The notes: generated by a model from the sequence alone, not told the origin. Counted from the stretch's first letter, positions 1 through 7,065 are shown. The stretch: DNA of 11,797 nt from PFJX01 sp038215555 (GCA_038215555.1 JBBQQT010000116.1:1-11797); one strand, 5' to 3'. A program made the numbers and translations.

Positions 1-98
1 AACAGCGTCTCCACCTGTGCAAAAATCGCACGGATCAGGTCGTCTTTTTCGGCAACGCTGAGTCGGTCAAGGTCAGGAAGGACGTCCATGAACGACAT
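1..98 (-). CDS. IS66-family-like transposase, N-terminal fragment (runs off left edge)
   Basis: The minus strand opens with ATG at 98 (a second in-frame ATG is at 89) and stays open for 32 codons to the window edge. The peptide begins MSFMDVLPDLDRLSVAEKDD and continues LIRAIFAQVETL. This resembles the start of IS66-type TnpC transposases, which often begin with a 'LPDL..LS.AEKD.LI..L.AQV' segment before a coiled coil. No tnpA/tnpB-like genes lie upstream, so this would be a single-transposase IS66 relative or a cut-off element. No clear Shine-Dalgarno sequence precedes the start. The call rests on a short N-terminal match remembered from the family; the catalytic DDE part lies outside the window. 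Confidence 0.55.
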   Translation of the reverse strand, partial: MSFMDVLPDLDRLSVAEKDDLIRAIFAQVETL

Positions 99-149
99 TA
101 TTCACTTTAACAACTATTTTTAACACCATGAATAAACATTATTCTTTCG

Positions 150-166
150 CCTACCTGAGTAGTTAC
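150..166 (-). repeat. Candidate IS terminal end next to the transposase
   Basis: On the minus strand GTAACTACTCAGGTAGG runs from 166 to 150, about 50 bp upstream of the transposase start. Many IS66-family elements have ends beginning GTAA, so 166 could be the outer boundary of the element. The matching opposite end is outside the window, so neither the inverted repeat nor a target-site duplication can be confirmed. Confidence 0.3.
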
Positions 167-221
167 GAATTCCGAAACATAAGCTCTATCCATCATGCCT
201 CCTTCAATGCCCAAGAAATAT

Positions 222-237
222 GGCGGCCTATGCCGCC
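222..237 (-). terminator. Hairpin at the end of the PAS remnant
   Basis: GGCGGC (222-227) and GCCGCC (232-237) form a perfect 6-bp GC stem with a CTAT loop, overlapping the stop codon of the PAS-domain remnant. On the minus strand it is followed by ATATTTCTT, a weak U-rich tail. It is a possible intrinsic terminator, but the tail is not a clean T run. Confidence 0.35.
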
Positions 238-540
238 GGGCGCCCGGAAATGTCCACGACCGTGGCTTGCACGAATGTCCGGCCATCCTCGTCAAAACTC
301 GCCAGACTCACTTCTATCGGGAAACTGCTGCCGTCCTTGCGAAGTCCGGTTAGATCAAGGCCCGCCCCCCATCGTTCTGATGACGGGATGTTCCAAGTAC
401 TGCGCGCGCAGCTTGATGTGATCGGCCTGGCTGGTTGTAGGCACCAATGTTTCCACTGAGGTATCAAGCAACTCTCCAGACGAATAGCCGAACATGCTGT
501 CGAGGGCATGTGTTGCTCCGATCATTTTCCGGGCTGGCAA
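228..540 (-). pseudogene. PAS-domain protein remnant, frameshifted
   Basis: Two overlapping minus-strand frames together encode one PAS-like domain. The first half, in the frame starting near 540, reads ALDSMFGYSSGELLDTSVET and continues to VIRTMGGG. The second half, in the frame ending at the TAG at 228-230, reads GLDLTGLRKDGSSFPIEVSL and ends near DISGRPAA. FGYS..ELL and RKDG..FP.E.SL are typical PAS sensor-domain motifs. Removing one G from the G6 tract complementary to 365-370 joins the halves as RTMGAGLDLTG. The usual start of a PAS fold is not visible upstream, where the frame hits a stop after about 10 more codons. It is therefore probably both truncated and frameshifted; the single-base shift could instead be a sequencing error or a phase-variable tract. 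Confidence 0.65.
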
Positions 541-618
541 GCTCAGCCAATAAATACGCAGGTTCGGTCATGGAGTGCTGCGGCATATGCGCCAGAACGC
601 TGTCCCAGGCCGAAATTG

Positions 619-650
619 AAAGCGCCCGCGCACAGAGGCGCGAGCGTTTT
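619..650 (-). terminator. Probable terminator after the dsrA operon
   Basis: A 9-bp GC-rich stem (623-631 with 638-646, one mismatch, loop ACAGAG) is flanked by AAAG on the left and TTTT on the right, so it can be drawn as a bidirectional intrinsic terminator. It lies 17 bp beyond the stop codon of the last gene in the minus-strand dsrA operon. The U tract is better on the plus strand (GTTTTA) than on the minus strand (CTTTCAATTT). Confidence 0.5.
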
Positions 651-663
651 ATGGGCCGAAGGC

Positions 664-1080
664 TCAGTACTGATCGGCCAACCAACCGTCCAGTGGTATG
701 CAGGCTTCCTGAGTGGGTCTGTTGGTGGTTTTGCCCAGCATGGGGGTGTAGCAGAGGAATTGATTGCCCTGCGCGTCCGACAGGTTACGCAGGGGCATTT
801 CACCCAGGGTTTCGTAACCACGCGTATCCATCATGATGAACTGGAAGTCATCCCCCACGCAGACCTCCAACCTGCCGCCATTACCCGTGCCGTATTTCGC
901 CCACCAGGTATCCGGATCGGCACCGTCATAGATGGGCAGCATGGTCTGATCGCCGTTCTGATGCCAAGCCATTATGGTGGGCTCCTGCATCTGATTTGAT
1001 CTGGCAATACCTTTGGCGAGAAGACTCGCACTCTGGAAATTGAGGGTGTCACCTTGATAGTCGATATAGAGATTTTTCAT
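664..1080 (-). CDS. Small protein resembling AF1514-type proteins, third gene of the dsrA operon
   Basis: This encodes a 138-residue soluble protein of unknown function. ATG at 1080 is chosen because AAAGGAAA sits a few bases upstream; the longer open frame to 1218 would overlap the preceding gene and has no such signal. The N-terminus MKNLYIDYQGDTLNFQSAS, followed by LLAKGIARSNQ and a 'IMAWH' strand, recalls the small family named after Archaeoglobus AF1514 (a remembered resemblance, not searched). Two cysteines, at about residues 78 and 113, are not arranged as a metal motif. There is no signal peptide or membrane segment. It follows the DsrC-like gene by 70 bp on the same strand and is probably cotranscribed with it and dsrA, which suggests a sulfur-related role by context only. 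Confidence 0.75.
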   Translation of the reverse strand: MKNLYIDYQGDTLNFQSASLLAKGIARSNQMQEPTIMAWHQNGDQTMLPIYDGADPDTWWAKYGTGNGGRLEVCVGDDFQFIMMDTRGYETLGEMPLRNLSDAQGNQFLCYTPMLGKTTNRPTQEACIPLDGWLADQY

Positions 1081-1150
1081 GATGTTTCCTTTGGTTGTTG
1101 TGTAATTTGGGACAGGTAATGACGATGTTGCGGGGCAGCGGCGTACAGAT

Positions 1151-1468
1151 TCACAGGTAAGCCTTGGCTTCTTCCCCCGGGTTGGGCAGGCCAGCAATAC
1201 GCCAGGCTTCGCGTGCATCGGGGAATAGCCGGGTCATGCAGTCCGGGCCGAAGCCGCCCAGGTGGCAGACATGAGACCAGGCGGGCAGCGCGCCCAGACG
1301 CATATAACTGGCACGAAGATGGCGTACCAGCGTGATCTGCTGTTCATTCAGATCGCCGACTCCGTCCATGTGGGCGATATGTCTTGCTGTCGCCTCGTCC
1401 CAGTCATTCAACTCCCACATGAATCCGTCCGCGTCGAATGACGGTAGTGAAATAGATTGCTTGCGCAT
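1151..1468 (-). CDS. DsrC/TusE-family protein lacking both redox cysteines (Rsp-like)
   Basis: The 105-residue protein matches the DsrC/TusE/DsvC fold in length and motifs: FDADGFMWELNDWDEATARH near the N-terminus (the family has 'D..GFL.d..dW.e..A'), then a basic helix, and a C-terminal LFPDAREAWRIAGLPNP. In DsrC the C-terminal arm carries two cysteines, one in 'AC(K/R)-AGLPKP' and one as the penultimate residue of 'PTGCV'. Here the first position is Trp89 and the tail ends GEEAKAYL, so both are absent. The remaining cysteines, C68 and C77, are elsewhere. Family members without either cysteine have been described as regulatory sulfur-related proteins (RspA), so a binding or regulatory role is more likely than trisulfide transfer. 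The gene is 33 bp downstream of dsrA, with a good AAAGGAG Shine-Dalgarno before ATG 1468. Confidence 0.85.
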   Translation of the reverse strand: MRKQSISLPSFDADGFMWELNDWDEATARHIAHMDGVGDLNEQQITLVRHLRASYMRLGALPAWSHVCHLGGFGPDCMTRLFPDAREAWRIAGLPNPGEEAKAYL

Positions 1469-1501
1469 GGCGATACACTCCTTTAGTTATGGGAAATTCC
1501 C

Positions 1502-2830
1502 TTACGCCGCCTGCTTCATGTTGCCGCAGGATGGGTGTTCCTCAGCTTTGCGCGCAAACCATTTCGCGGCCTCCTCATCCCAGCCATCCATGCGGATGTA
1601 AGGGTTGGTGCGCGGGTGAATGATCATGTTCGGGTCGATCTCCACGCCGATACCTTCCAGGAAGTTGACCAAGCCAATGCGCTCGATCATCTCGCCGGTA
1701 CGCTCGTGCTCCAGCGCGTTCTCGGCAAAGAAATCGAGTACGCCGCGCGCCAGATCGTTGAGCTTTGCGAAGTCCTCGTCGGATTCCAGTTTCATGAACG
1801 GGATGATCACCGTGCCCATCGTTGCGCCAATCTTCAGCACCCCCTTGCCGCCGATCAGGATGGTGACACCCTTATCTTTGCCCGGCAGCAGTGCGCCCGG
1901 CATCACGTTCAGGCAGTGCATGCAGCGCACGCAGTTGTGGTTGTCGATTTCCAGGCTGTGTTCATCTGACAGCGCCACATGGGTGATGCCTGCACCCGGC
2001 GCGGCGGCATTCGGCTTTCTCAACTGGATGGCGTGGGTCGGGCACAGGTTGACCACCATGTTCATGGCGTCCTCGATGCCGTGGGCGGCGAACCATTCCC
2101 GGGATAGTTTCTCGTCGCTGCGTATGTTGTCTCGCCAGGTGCCGATGGTGGCCATGTCGGAACGCTGAATGGCGTTGACGCAGTCGTTCGGACAGCCGGA
2201 AAACTTGAATTTGAACTTGTACGGCAGCGATGGCCGGTGCATGTCGTCGATGTTGTTGTTGATGACGGTGCGCAGGGCGCGCGCCTCATCGTAGTTGGAC
2301 ATCTCGCAACGCGCGGCGCCGACGCAGGACATCGAAGTACGCAGCGCCGGCCCGGCTCCGCCCAGGTCGAAACCGAGCCCGTTGAGAACGTCGAAAGCCT
2401 GCTGCACGTTCTCGCTCTTGATGCCCTGAAACATGATGTCGCCTGACTGGCCGTGGAAGGCGATCAGCCCGGAGCCGCCGGATTCGACCCAGACATCCGC
2501 CAGCTTGCGCAGCAGGTCGGAGGTGTAGTGCATGCCGGCTGGCGGCTGCACACGCAGGGTATGGAATTCCGCCGCCTCGGGGAATAGCGGCTTGCCGTTT
2601 TCGTCCTTCAGTTCGGTAAAGCGCGGAATGATGCCGCCGCCATAACCGACAACGCCGACGGTGCCGCCTTTCCAGTAGCCAACCTTGGTCCGGTATGAGG
2701 TTTCCAGTTGGCCGAGGAGGCCGGCCATCATCGTGTTTTCCGCGGCGAGGCGCTTTAGACCTGTGACGAATGACGGCCACGGGCCAGATTCCAGTTCGTC
2801 AAGTAGTGGGGTGTCTGGCAATGTGTTCAT
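1502..2830 (-). CDS. dsrA: Dissimilatory sulfite reductase alpha subunit
   Basis: This is a 442-residue DsrA, the alpha subunit of the siroheme sulfite reductase that reduces sulfite or, in sulfur oxidisers, runs in reverse on DsrC-bound sulfane sulfur. Family hallmarks are LDELESGPWPSFV near the N-terminus, GYGGGII at 62-68, and HRP.LPYKFKFKF at 198-210. The siroheme-[4Fe-4S] ligands C169-x5-C175 and C213-x3-C217 are intact. The inserted ferredoxin module keeps C263 and C300-x2-C303-x2-C306 (NCVRCMHCLNVMP), so both cluster sites look complete. The C-terminus carries HPRTNPYI as in known DsrA. ATG 2830 follows an AAGGAGG ribosome-binding site. Unusually, dsrB does not follow: a DsrC-like gene does. 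All known Dsr enzymes are alpha2beta2, so the partner must be encoded elsewhere or this is an orphan paralogue. The subtype (oxidative or reductive) cannot be fixed by eye. Confidence 0.93.
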   Translation of the reverse strand: MNTLPDTPLLDELESGPWPSFVTGLKRLAAENTMMAGLLGQLETSYRTKVGYWKGGTVGVVGYGGGIIPRFTELKDENGKPLFPEAAEFHTLRVQPPAGMHYTSDLLRKLADVWVESGGSGLIAFHGQSGDIMFQGIKSENVQQAFDVLNGLGFDLGGAGPALRTSMSCVGAARCEMSNYDEARALRTVINNNIDDMHRPSLPYKFKFKFSGCPNDCVNAIQRSDMATIGTWRDNIRSDEKLSREWFAAHGIEDAMNMVVNLCPTHAIQLRKPNAAAPGAGITHVALSDEHSLEIDNHNCVRCMHCLNVMPGALLPGKDKGVTILIGGKGVLKIGATMGTVIIPFMKLESDEDFAKLNDLARGVLDFFAENALEHERTGEMIERIGLVNFLEGIGVEIDPNMIIHPRTNPYIRMDGWDEEAAKWFARKAEEHPSCGNMKQAA

Positions 2831-2914
2831 CAGTCTTCCTCCTTGATACGGAATTAAGACAACTTTTCGCGGATGGGCGCAACAGACGCTTGATTGGCCG
2901 TCACGACCAAAATC

Positions 2915-2941
2915 TGATTATTAGTTTAGTAATTAAGTCAA
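2915..2941 (-). promoter_or_regulatory. Candidate dsrA promoter
   Basis: In the AT-rich divergent region, the minus strand has TTGACT (2941-2936), a good sigma70 -35 element. It is followed 15 bp later by TAATCA (2920-2915) as a possible -10. The spacer is shorter than ideal, so only the -35 is persuasive. This would give a leader of about 80 nt before the dsrA start. Confidence 0.35.
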
Positions 2942-3023
2942 GAATTGATATTAGAATTTTCTTTAGTCTTTTCTGCGTGACACGTCAGAGAAAGATTGAT
3001 GTAGATGGCTATTTTGTTGAACT

Positions 3024-3048
3024 ATAGTGGACTGTATTAGTCCCATAT
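3024..3048 (+). promoter_or_regulatory. IscR type 1-like operator upstream of the suf regulator
   Basis: The 25-bp site is an imperfect palindrome: left half ATAGTGGACT, centre GTATT, right half AGTCCCATAT (8 of 10 positions symmetrical). Spacing and core match the Enterobacterial IscR type 1 box, which has GACT and AGTC separated by five mostly A/T bases and ATA/TAT at the ends. It lies 15 bp before the Rrf2-family regulator gene, overlapping a TATAGT (3023-3028) that could be a -10 element. Autoregulation of the suf operon by its Fe-S regulator is the natural reading. The AAGGAGAGG ribosome-binding site (3053-3061) follows directly. Confidence 0.75.
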
Positions 3049-3063
3049 AAAAAAGGAGAGGTT

Positions 3064-3528
3064 ATGTTGCGCATCGCCAAGTTGACCGATTACGCCGCCG
3101 GACTGATGACTCAGTTAGCGCGTTCGCCGGAGCGCCAGGTCAGCGCCCAGCAGTTGGCCGGCGAGCTCCGGTTGCCGATACCGACGGTGGCCACGCTGCT
3201 GAAAAAGCTGTCGCGTGCCGGACTGGTTTCCAGTATGCGCGGCGTTGACGGCGGCTACCGCCTGGCGCGGGCGCCGAAGACCATCTCGGTAGCCGAGATC
3301 ATCGCCGCCATTGAGGGGCCGGTGGCACTGACCGAATGCGCCTTGCGTGCGGATGTTTGCAGTCTGGAAGCGGATTGCGCTACGCGTGACAACTGGCGCT
3401 TGATCAGCCACGCGGTACAGGTGGTACTGGAGGCGGTCAGCCTGACCGATATGGCGACCAATATGGACAAGACTGCGCGTGCAGGTGTGCAGATACAGAG
3501 ATGGCCGAATCAAACGGCATCCAGATAG
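3064..3528 (+). CDS. sufR: Rrf2-family SUF Fe-S assembly regulator
   Basis: The 154-residue transcription factor is of the Rrf2/IscR family, in the branch that heads proteobacterial suf operons. The N-terminal winged helix starts MLRIAKLTDYAAGLMTQLAR, with a recognition helix region near LPIPTVATLLKKLSRAGLV (37-55) and the wing SMRGVDGGYRLAR (57-69). Three cysteines, C92, C99 and C105, fall almost exactly where IscR has its cluster ligands, so Fe-S binding is expected; the IscR histidine ligand position appears to be Arg108. It probably senses cluster status and controls its own operon through the palindrome at 3024-3048. Its stop lies 8 bp before the sufB start. The symbol is used in the proteobacterial sense; the cyanobacterial SufR is a different family. 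Confidence 0.88.
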   Translation: MLRIAKLTDYAAGLMTQLARSPERQVSAQQLAGELRLPIPTVATLLKKLSRAGLVSSMRGVDGGYRLARAPKTISVAEIIAAIEGPVALTECALRADVCSLEADCATRDNWRLISHAVQVVLEAVSLTDMATNMDKTARAGVQIQRWPNQTASR

Positions 3529-3536
3529 GAGCGATC

Positions 3537-4985
3537 ATGGGCAACTCCGACTTGCAACGGCAGATCGACAGCAAATATCGCTGGGGTTTTGTCACCGACA
3601 TCGAACAGGAGTCGTTCCCGAAAGGGCTTGACGAGGCGGTGATCCGACGCATCTCGGCGACCAAGGGCGAACCGGCGTTCATGCTGGAATGGCGGCTGCG
3701 GGCCTACCAACACTGGCTGACACTGCGCGAGCCGACTTGGGCCACGGTGAAACACCCGCCAATCCGCTATCAGGACATTTATTTCTACGCCGCGCCCAAG
3801 ACCGCGAATGGGTCGAATCGGCCGAAGAGCCTGGCGGATGTTGACCCGCAACTGCTGGCGACCTACGAGAAACTGGGTATTCCGTTACAGGAACGCGAGG
3901 CGCTGGCCGGCATCGCAGTCGACGCGGTATTCGATTCTGTGTCAGTGGCGACCACGTTCAAGGACAAGCTGGAGACGTTGGGCATCGTGTTCTGTTCCTT
4001 CTCGGAGGCGGTGCGCGAGCACCCGGAACTGGTGCGCCAATATCTCGGCTCGGTGGTGCCGTACACCGACAACTTCTTTGCCAGCCTCAATTCGGCGGTT
4101 TTTTCCGATGGCTCCTTCGTCTATGTGCCGAAAGGCGTCAAATGCCCGATGGAGCTGTCCACCTATTTCCGGATCAACGCCAGCAACAGCGGCCAGTTCG
4201 AACGCACGCTGATCATCGCCGACGAGGGCGCCAGCGTGAGTTATCTGGAAGGCTGCACCGCGCCCCGCCGCGACGAGAACCAGTTGCATGCCGCTGTGGT
4301 GGAATTGATCGCGATGAAAGATGCCCGCATAAAATACTCCACCGTGCAGAACTGGTATCCCGGCGACGCCGAGGGGCGTGGCGGTATCTACAACTTCGTC
4401 ACCAAGCGTGGCGAGTGCCGCGGCGACAACGCGCACATCTCCTGGACCCAGGTGGAGACCGGCTCGGCAATCACATGGAAATACCCTAGTTGCATCCTGC
4501 GCGGCGACAACTCGGTCGGCGAGTTCTACTCGGTGGCGCTGACCAACCATCATCAACAAGCCGATACCGGCAGCAAGATGATCCACATCGGCCGCAACAC
4601 GCACAGCACCATCATCTCCAAGGGCATTTCCGCCGGACACGGCAGCAACGCCTATCGCGGCCTGGTCAAGGTGCTGGCCGGCGCCGAGAACGCGCGCAAC
4701 CACACCCGCTGCGATTCGCTGCTGATGAGCCCGGACTGCGCCGCGCATACCTTCCCGTACATCGAGGTGAAGAACCCGAGCGCGCGCGTCGAACACGAGG
4801 CGTCGACCAGCAGGATCGGCGAGGACCAGTTGTTCTACCTGCGCAGCCGGGGGCTGAGCGAAGAAGACGCGGTCAACCTGATCGTCAACGGCTTCTGCAA
4901 GGAAGTGTTCAAGGAACTGCCCATGGAGTTCGCGGTAGAGGCGCAGAAATTGCTGGCCGTCAGTCTCGAAGGCGCCGTGGGGTAA
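3537..4985 (+). CDS. sufB: Fe-S cluster assembly scaffold protein SufB
   Basis: SufB is the core scaffold of the SufBC2D complex in the cytosol, where a [4Fe-4S] cluster is built. The product is 482 residues, normal for SufB. ATG 3537 is preferred over ATG 3501 because AGGAG (3528-3532) lies just upstream and the earlier start would overlap the regulator gene. Conserved blocks include YRWGFVTDIEQE near the N-terminus, FVYVPKGVKCPMELSTYFRIN (195-215), YLEGCTAP (236-243), SKGISAGHG (361-369) and NHTRCDSLL (388-396) followed by VEHEAST (418-424). C392 by context corresponds to the essential sulfur-acceptor cysteine of E. coli SufB (C405), and E421 to the neighbouring functional glutamate. It is the second gene of the suf operon, and nothing suggests damage. 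Confidence 0.96.
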   Translation: MGNSDLQRQIDSKYRWGFVTDIEQESFPKGLDEAVIRRISATKGEPAFMLEWRLRAYQHWLTLREPTWATVKHPPIRYQDIYFYAAPKTANGSNRPKSLADVDPQLLATYEKLGIPLQEREALAGIAVDAVFDSVSVATTFKDKLETLGIVFCSFSEAVREHPELVRQYLGSVVPYTDNFFASLNSAVFSDGSFVYVPKGVKCPMELSTYFRINASNSGQFERTLIIADEGASVSYLEGCTAPRRDENQLHAAVVELIAMKDARIKYSTVQNWYPGDAEGRGGIYNFVTKRGECRGDNAHISWTQVETGSAITWKYPSCILRGDNSVGEFYSVALTNHHQQADTGSKMIHIGRNTHSTIISKGISAGHGSNAYRGLVKVLAGAENARNHTRCDSLLMSPDCAAHTFPYIEVKNPSARVEHEASTSRIGEDQLFYLRSRGLSEEDAVNLIVNGFCKEVFKELPMEFAVEAQKLLAVSLEGAVG

Positions 4986-4989
4986 GGCA

Positions 4990-5014
4990 CAAGGAGTAAA
5001 TCCAAGGAGTAAAT
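4990..5014 (+). repeat. Tandem duplicated ribosome-binding site before sufC
   Basis: CAAGGAGTAAAT occurs twice, at 4990-5001 and 5003-5014, with a 13-bp period in the 32-bp gap between sufB and sufC. The downstream AAGGAG lies 8 bp before the sufC ATG at 5018 and is the working Shine-Dalgarno. The upstream copy has no start codon at proper spacing. It looks like a slippage duplication that provides two standby ribosome sites. Confidence 0.8.
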
Positions 5015-5017
5015 GTC

Positions 5018-5785
5018 ATGCTGCAAATCCGCAATCTGCACGTCTCTGTCGCCGACAAGTCCATTCTCAAAGGCATCGATCTGACGATAAATGCCGGCGA
5101 GGTTCACGCCATCATGGGACCGAACGGTTCGGGAAAAAGCACCCTGGCGCAGGTGCTGGCCGGACGCGAAGGCTATCAAATCAGCGCCGGCAGCGTGCAA
5201 TACCTGGAGCGCGATCTGCTGCCGCTGACGCCGGAAGAACGCGCCCGCGCCGGCATCTTCTTGGCCTTCCAGTATCCGCTGGAAATTCCCGGAGTCGCCA
5301 ACGTACAACTGCTGCGCACCGCCCTCAACAGCCAGCGCCGCGCGCGCGGCGAAGCCGAGATGGACGCCATCGATTTCCTCGAATACGTGAAGGACAAACT
5401 GGTCCTGCTCGGCATGGACGACAGCTTCCTGTATCGCTCGGTCAACGAGGGTTTCTCCGGCGGCGAGAAGAAGCGCAACGAAATCTTGCAGATGGCGGTG
5501 CTGGAACCGCGTCTGGCGATCCTGGACGAAACCGATTCGGGCTTGGATATCGACGCCCTGCATGTGGTTGCCCAGGGCGTCAACAGCCTGCGCAGACCGG
5601 AGCGCGCCATCATCCTGGTGACGCACTACCAACGCCTGCTGAATCTCATCGTGCCGGATCAGGTGCATGTCCTGGCCGGCGGCCGCATCGTCCGCTCCGG
5701 CGGCAGCGAACTGGCCGAGGTGCTCGAACACAAAGGCTATGCCTGGTTGGGTGACGAGGCCGAGTTCATGGAGACCCACCTATGA
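5018..5785 (+). CDS. sufC: Fe-S cluster assembly ATPase SufC
   Basis: SufC is the ABC-type ATPase of the SufBC2D complex; its dimerisation on ATP binding drives rearrangement of SufB-SufD during cluster assembly. The product is 255 residues, typical. Visible motifs are Walker A GPNGSGKST (34-42), Q-loop Q85 in LAFQYP, signature FSGGEKKR (146-153), Walker B LAILDE (166-171) with the SufC-typical ETDSGLD following, and switch H203 in LVTHYQRLL. No membrane segments are present, as expected for this soluble ABC protein. It is third in the operon, and its TGA overlaps the sufD ATG by four bases (ATGA at 5782-5785), implying translational coupling. Confidence 0.97.
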   Translation: MLQIRNLHVSVADKSILKGIDLTINAGEVHAIMGPNGSGKSTLAQVLAGREGYQISAGSVQYLERDLLPLTPEERARAGIFLAFQYPLEIPGVANVQLLRTALNSQRRARGEAEMDAIDFLEYVKDKLVLLGMDDSFLYRSVNEGFSGGEKKRNEILQMAVLEPRLAILDETDSGLDIDALHVVAQGVNSLRRPERAIILVTHYQRLLNLIVPDQVHVLAGGRIVRSGGSELAEVLEHKGYAWLGDEAEFMETHL

Positions 5786-7065
5786 TCACGCCGATTGCGT
5801 ACCAGGAAGCGCTGTCGCATATCGACGCGCCGAGCAGCTTTGCCGCGCTGCGCCAGACCGCGTTGAGAAAATTCCTGCAAGCCGGTCTGCCCGACAGTTA
5901 CCAGGAAGACTGGCGCTATATCTCGCTGGAACATCTGGAGCGGATGCCGCTGCATGCACCACTGGCGCCATCCGGCGTGTTGCCGGCGCTGGAGGACTAC
6001 CCGGGCGCATTGCTGGCCTATCAGGACGACCGATTGGTCTGGCAGGACACCACCTTGCCGGCCAGCGTGCTGGGCACGCTGACGGATGCAATCGGCGGCG
6101 GGGCGGCGACCTGGTCGCCATCCGCCTTCGGCACGATCGCCGGCAGCGGCTCGGTTGGTAGCAGCCTCACCCAGCTCAACGCCGCGCTCTGGCGCGAAGG
6201 CGCCTGTCTTCGCGTGCCGGCCGGAGAGCGCCTGCGCCAGCCGGTGTTCCTCCGTTTCGCCGCCGCCGAGGCCGATGCGATGCTGTACCCGCGCGTCTTC
6301 ATCAACATGGCCGTAGGTTCGGACGCCATCCTGGTGGAACATTTTCTCGGCGATCCCGGCATCGAATACTGGCAAAACCCAGTCACGGAAATCAACCTGG
6401 AAGCCGGCGCTCGGCTGACCCATCTTCGCATCATCGAAGACAGCAACCTTGCCACCCACACCGGCCTCAGCGCCGTGAATCTGGACCAGGACAGCAGCTA
6501 CCGCGCACTCAACCTGAAGCTGGGCGGACTGGTGGCCCGCCACCAACTCGATCTGACGCTGACCGGTGCGGGCGCGGAAGCCCGGCTCGACGGGGTATTC
6601 ATCGCCGATGGCCGATGCAGCACCGAGCAGCATCTGCGTATCGTCCACCAAGCTCCACACGGCAAGAGTCGCACCCTCTACCGCGGCCTGGCCGACGGAC
6701 GCGGCCGTGGCGTGTTCGATGCCCGCGTGGAGGTGCGCGCGCATGCAGACGGCAGCGACGCCCAGCAATCCAGCCGCAACCTGCTGCTCTCCCCGCATGC
6801 CGAGATCGACGCCAAGCCGCAACTGGAGATCTACGCCGACGACGTCAAGTGCAGCCACGGTGCCACAGTCGGCAGCCTGGACGAAGACGCCTTGTTCTAC
6901 CTGCGGAGCCGCGGCATCGACGGTGACAATGCCCGCCAACTGCTGCTGCAAGCCTTCATCGGTGAGGCGTTGGGCCTGCTGGATGACACTGGCCTGCGCG
7001 ACTGGTTGATGCCTCGGCTGCTGGCCTGCATACCGCGCAGCCACCCAAAGGAATCCCGGCCATGA
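5782..7065 (+). CDS. sufD: Fe-S cluster assembly protein SufD
   Basis: SufD is the SufB paralogue that pairs with SufB in the SufBC2D scaffold and is linked to iron entry. The product is 427 residues. The N-terminal helical part (LPDSYQEDWRYISLEHL, 36-52) is followed by a right-handed beta-helix core and the conserved C-terminal segment CSHGATVGSLDEDALFYLRS (357-376). H359 sits where E. coli SufD has its functional histidine (H360). The sequence is more divergent than SufB, as usual. It starts in an ATGA overlap with sufC and ends in another ATGA overlap with sufU (7062-7065). In most related operons sufS would follow here; it does not. A long open frame on the opposite strand (5737-7122) is a GC-rich shadow. 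Confidence 0.95.
   Translation: MITPIAYQEALSHIDAPSSFAALRQTALRKFLQAGLPDSYQEDWRYISLEHLERMPLHAPLAPSGVLPALEDYPGALLAYQDDRLVWQDTTLPASVLGTLTDAIGGGAATWSPSAFGTIAGSGSVGSSLTQLNAALWREGACLRVPAGERLRQPVFLRFAAAEADAMLYPRVFINMAVGSDAILVEHFLGDPGIEYWQNPVTEINLEAGARLTHLRIIEDSNLATHTGLSAVNLDQDSSYRALNLKLGGLVARHQLDLTLTGAGAEARLDGVFIADGRCSTEQHLRIVHQAPHGKSRTLYRGLADGRGRGVFDARVEVRAHADGSDAQQSSRNLLLSPHAEIDAKPQLEIYADDVKCSHGATVGSLDEDALFYLRSRGIDGDNARQLLLQAFIGEALGLLDDTGLRDWLMPRLLACIPRSHPKESRP

Noticed and set aside
3501..3539. Upstream ATG 3501 as the sufB start
   Set aside because: It would overlap the regulator gene and has no Shine-Dalgarno; ATG 3537 has AGGAG directly upstream and matches the usual SufB N-terminus.
3942..5779. 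Long minus-strand open frames opposite sufB and sufC (3942-4796 and 4835-5779)
   Set aside because: Both are antisense to clearly functional genes, have no recognisable motifs, and are explained by codon bias.
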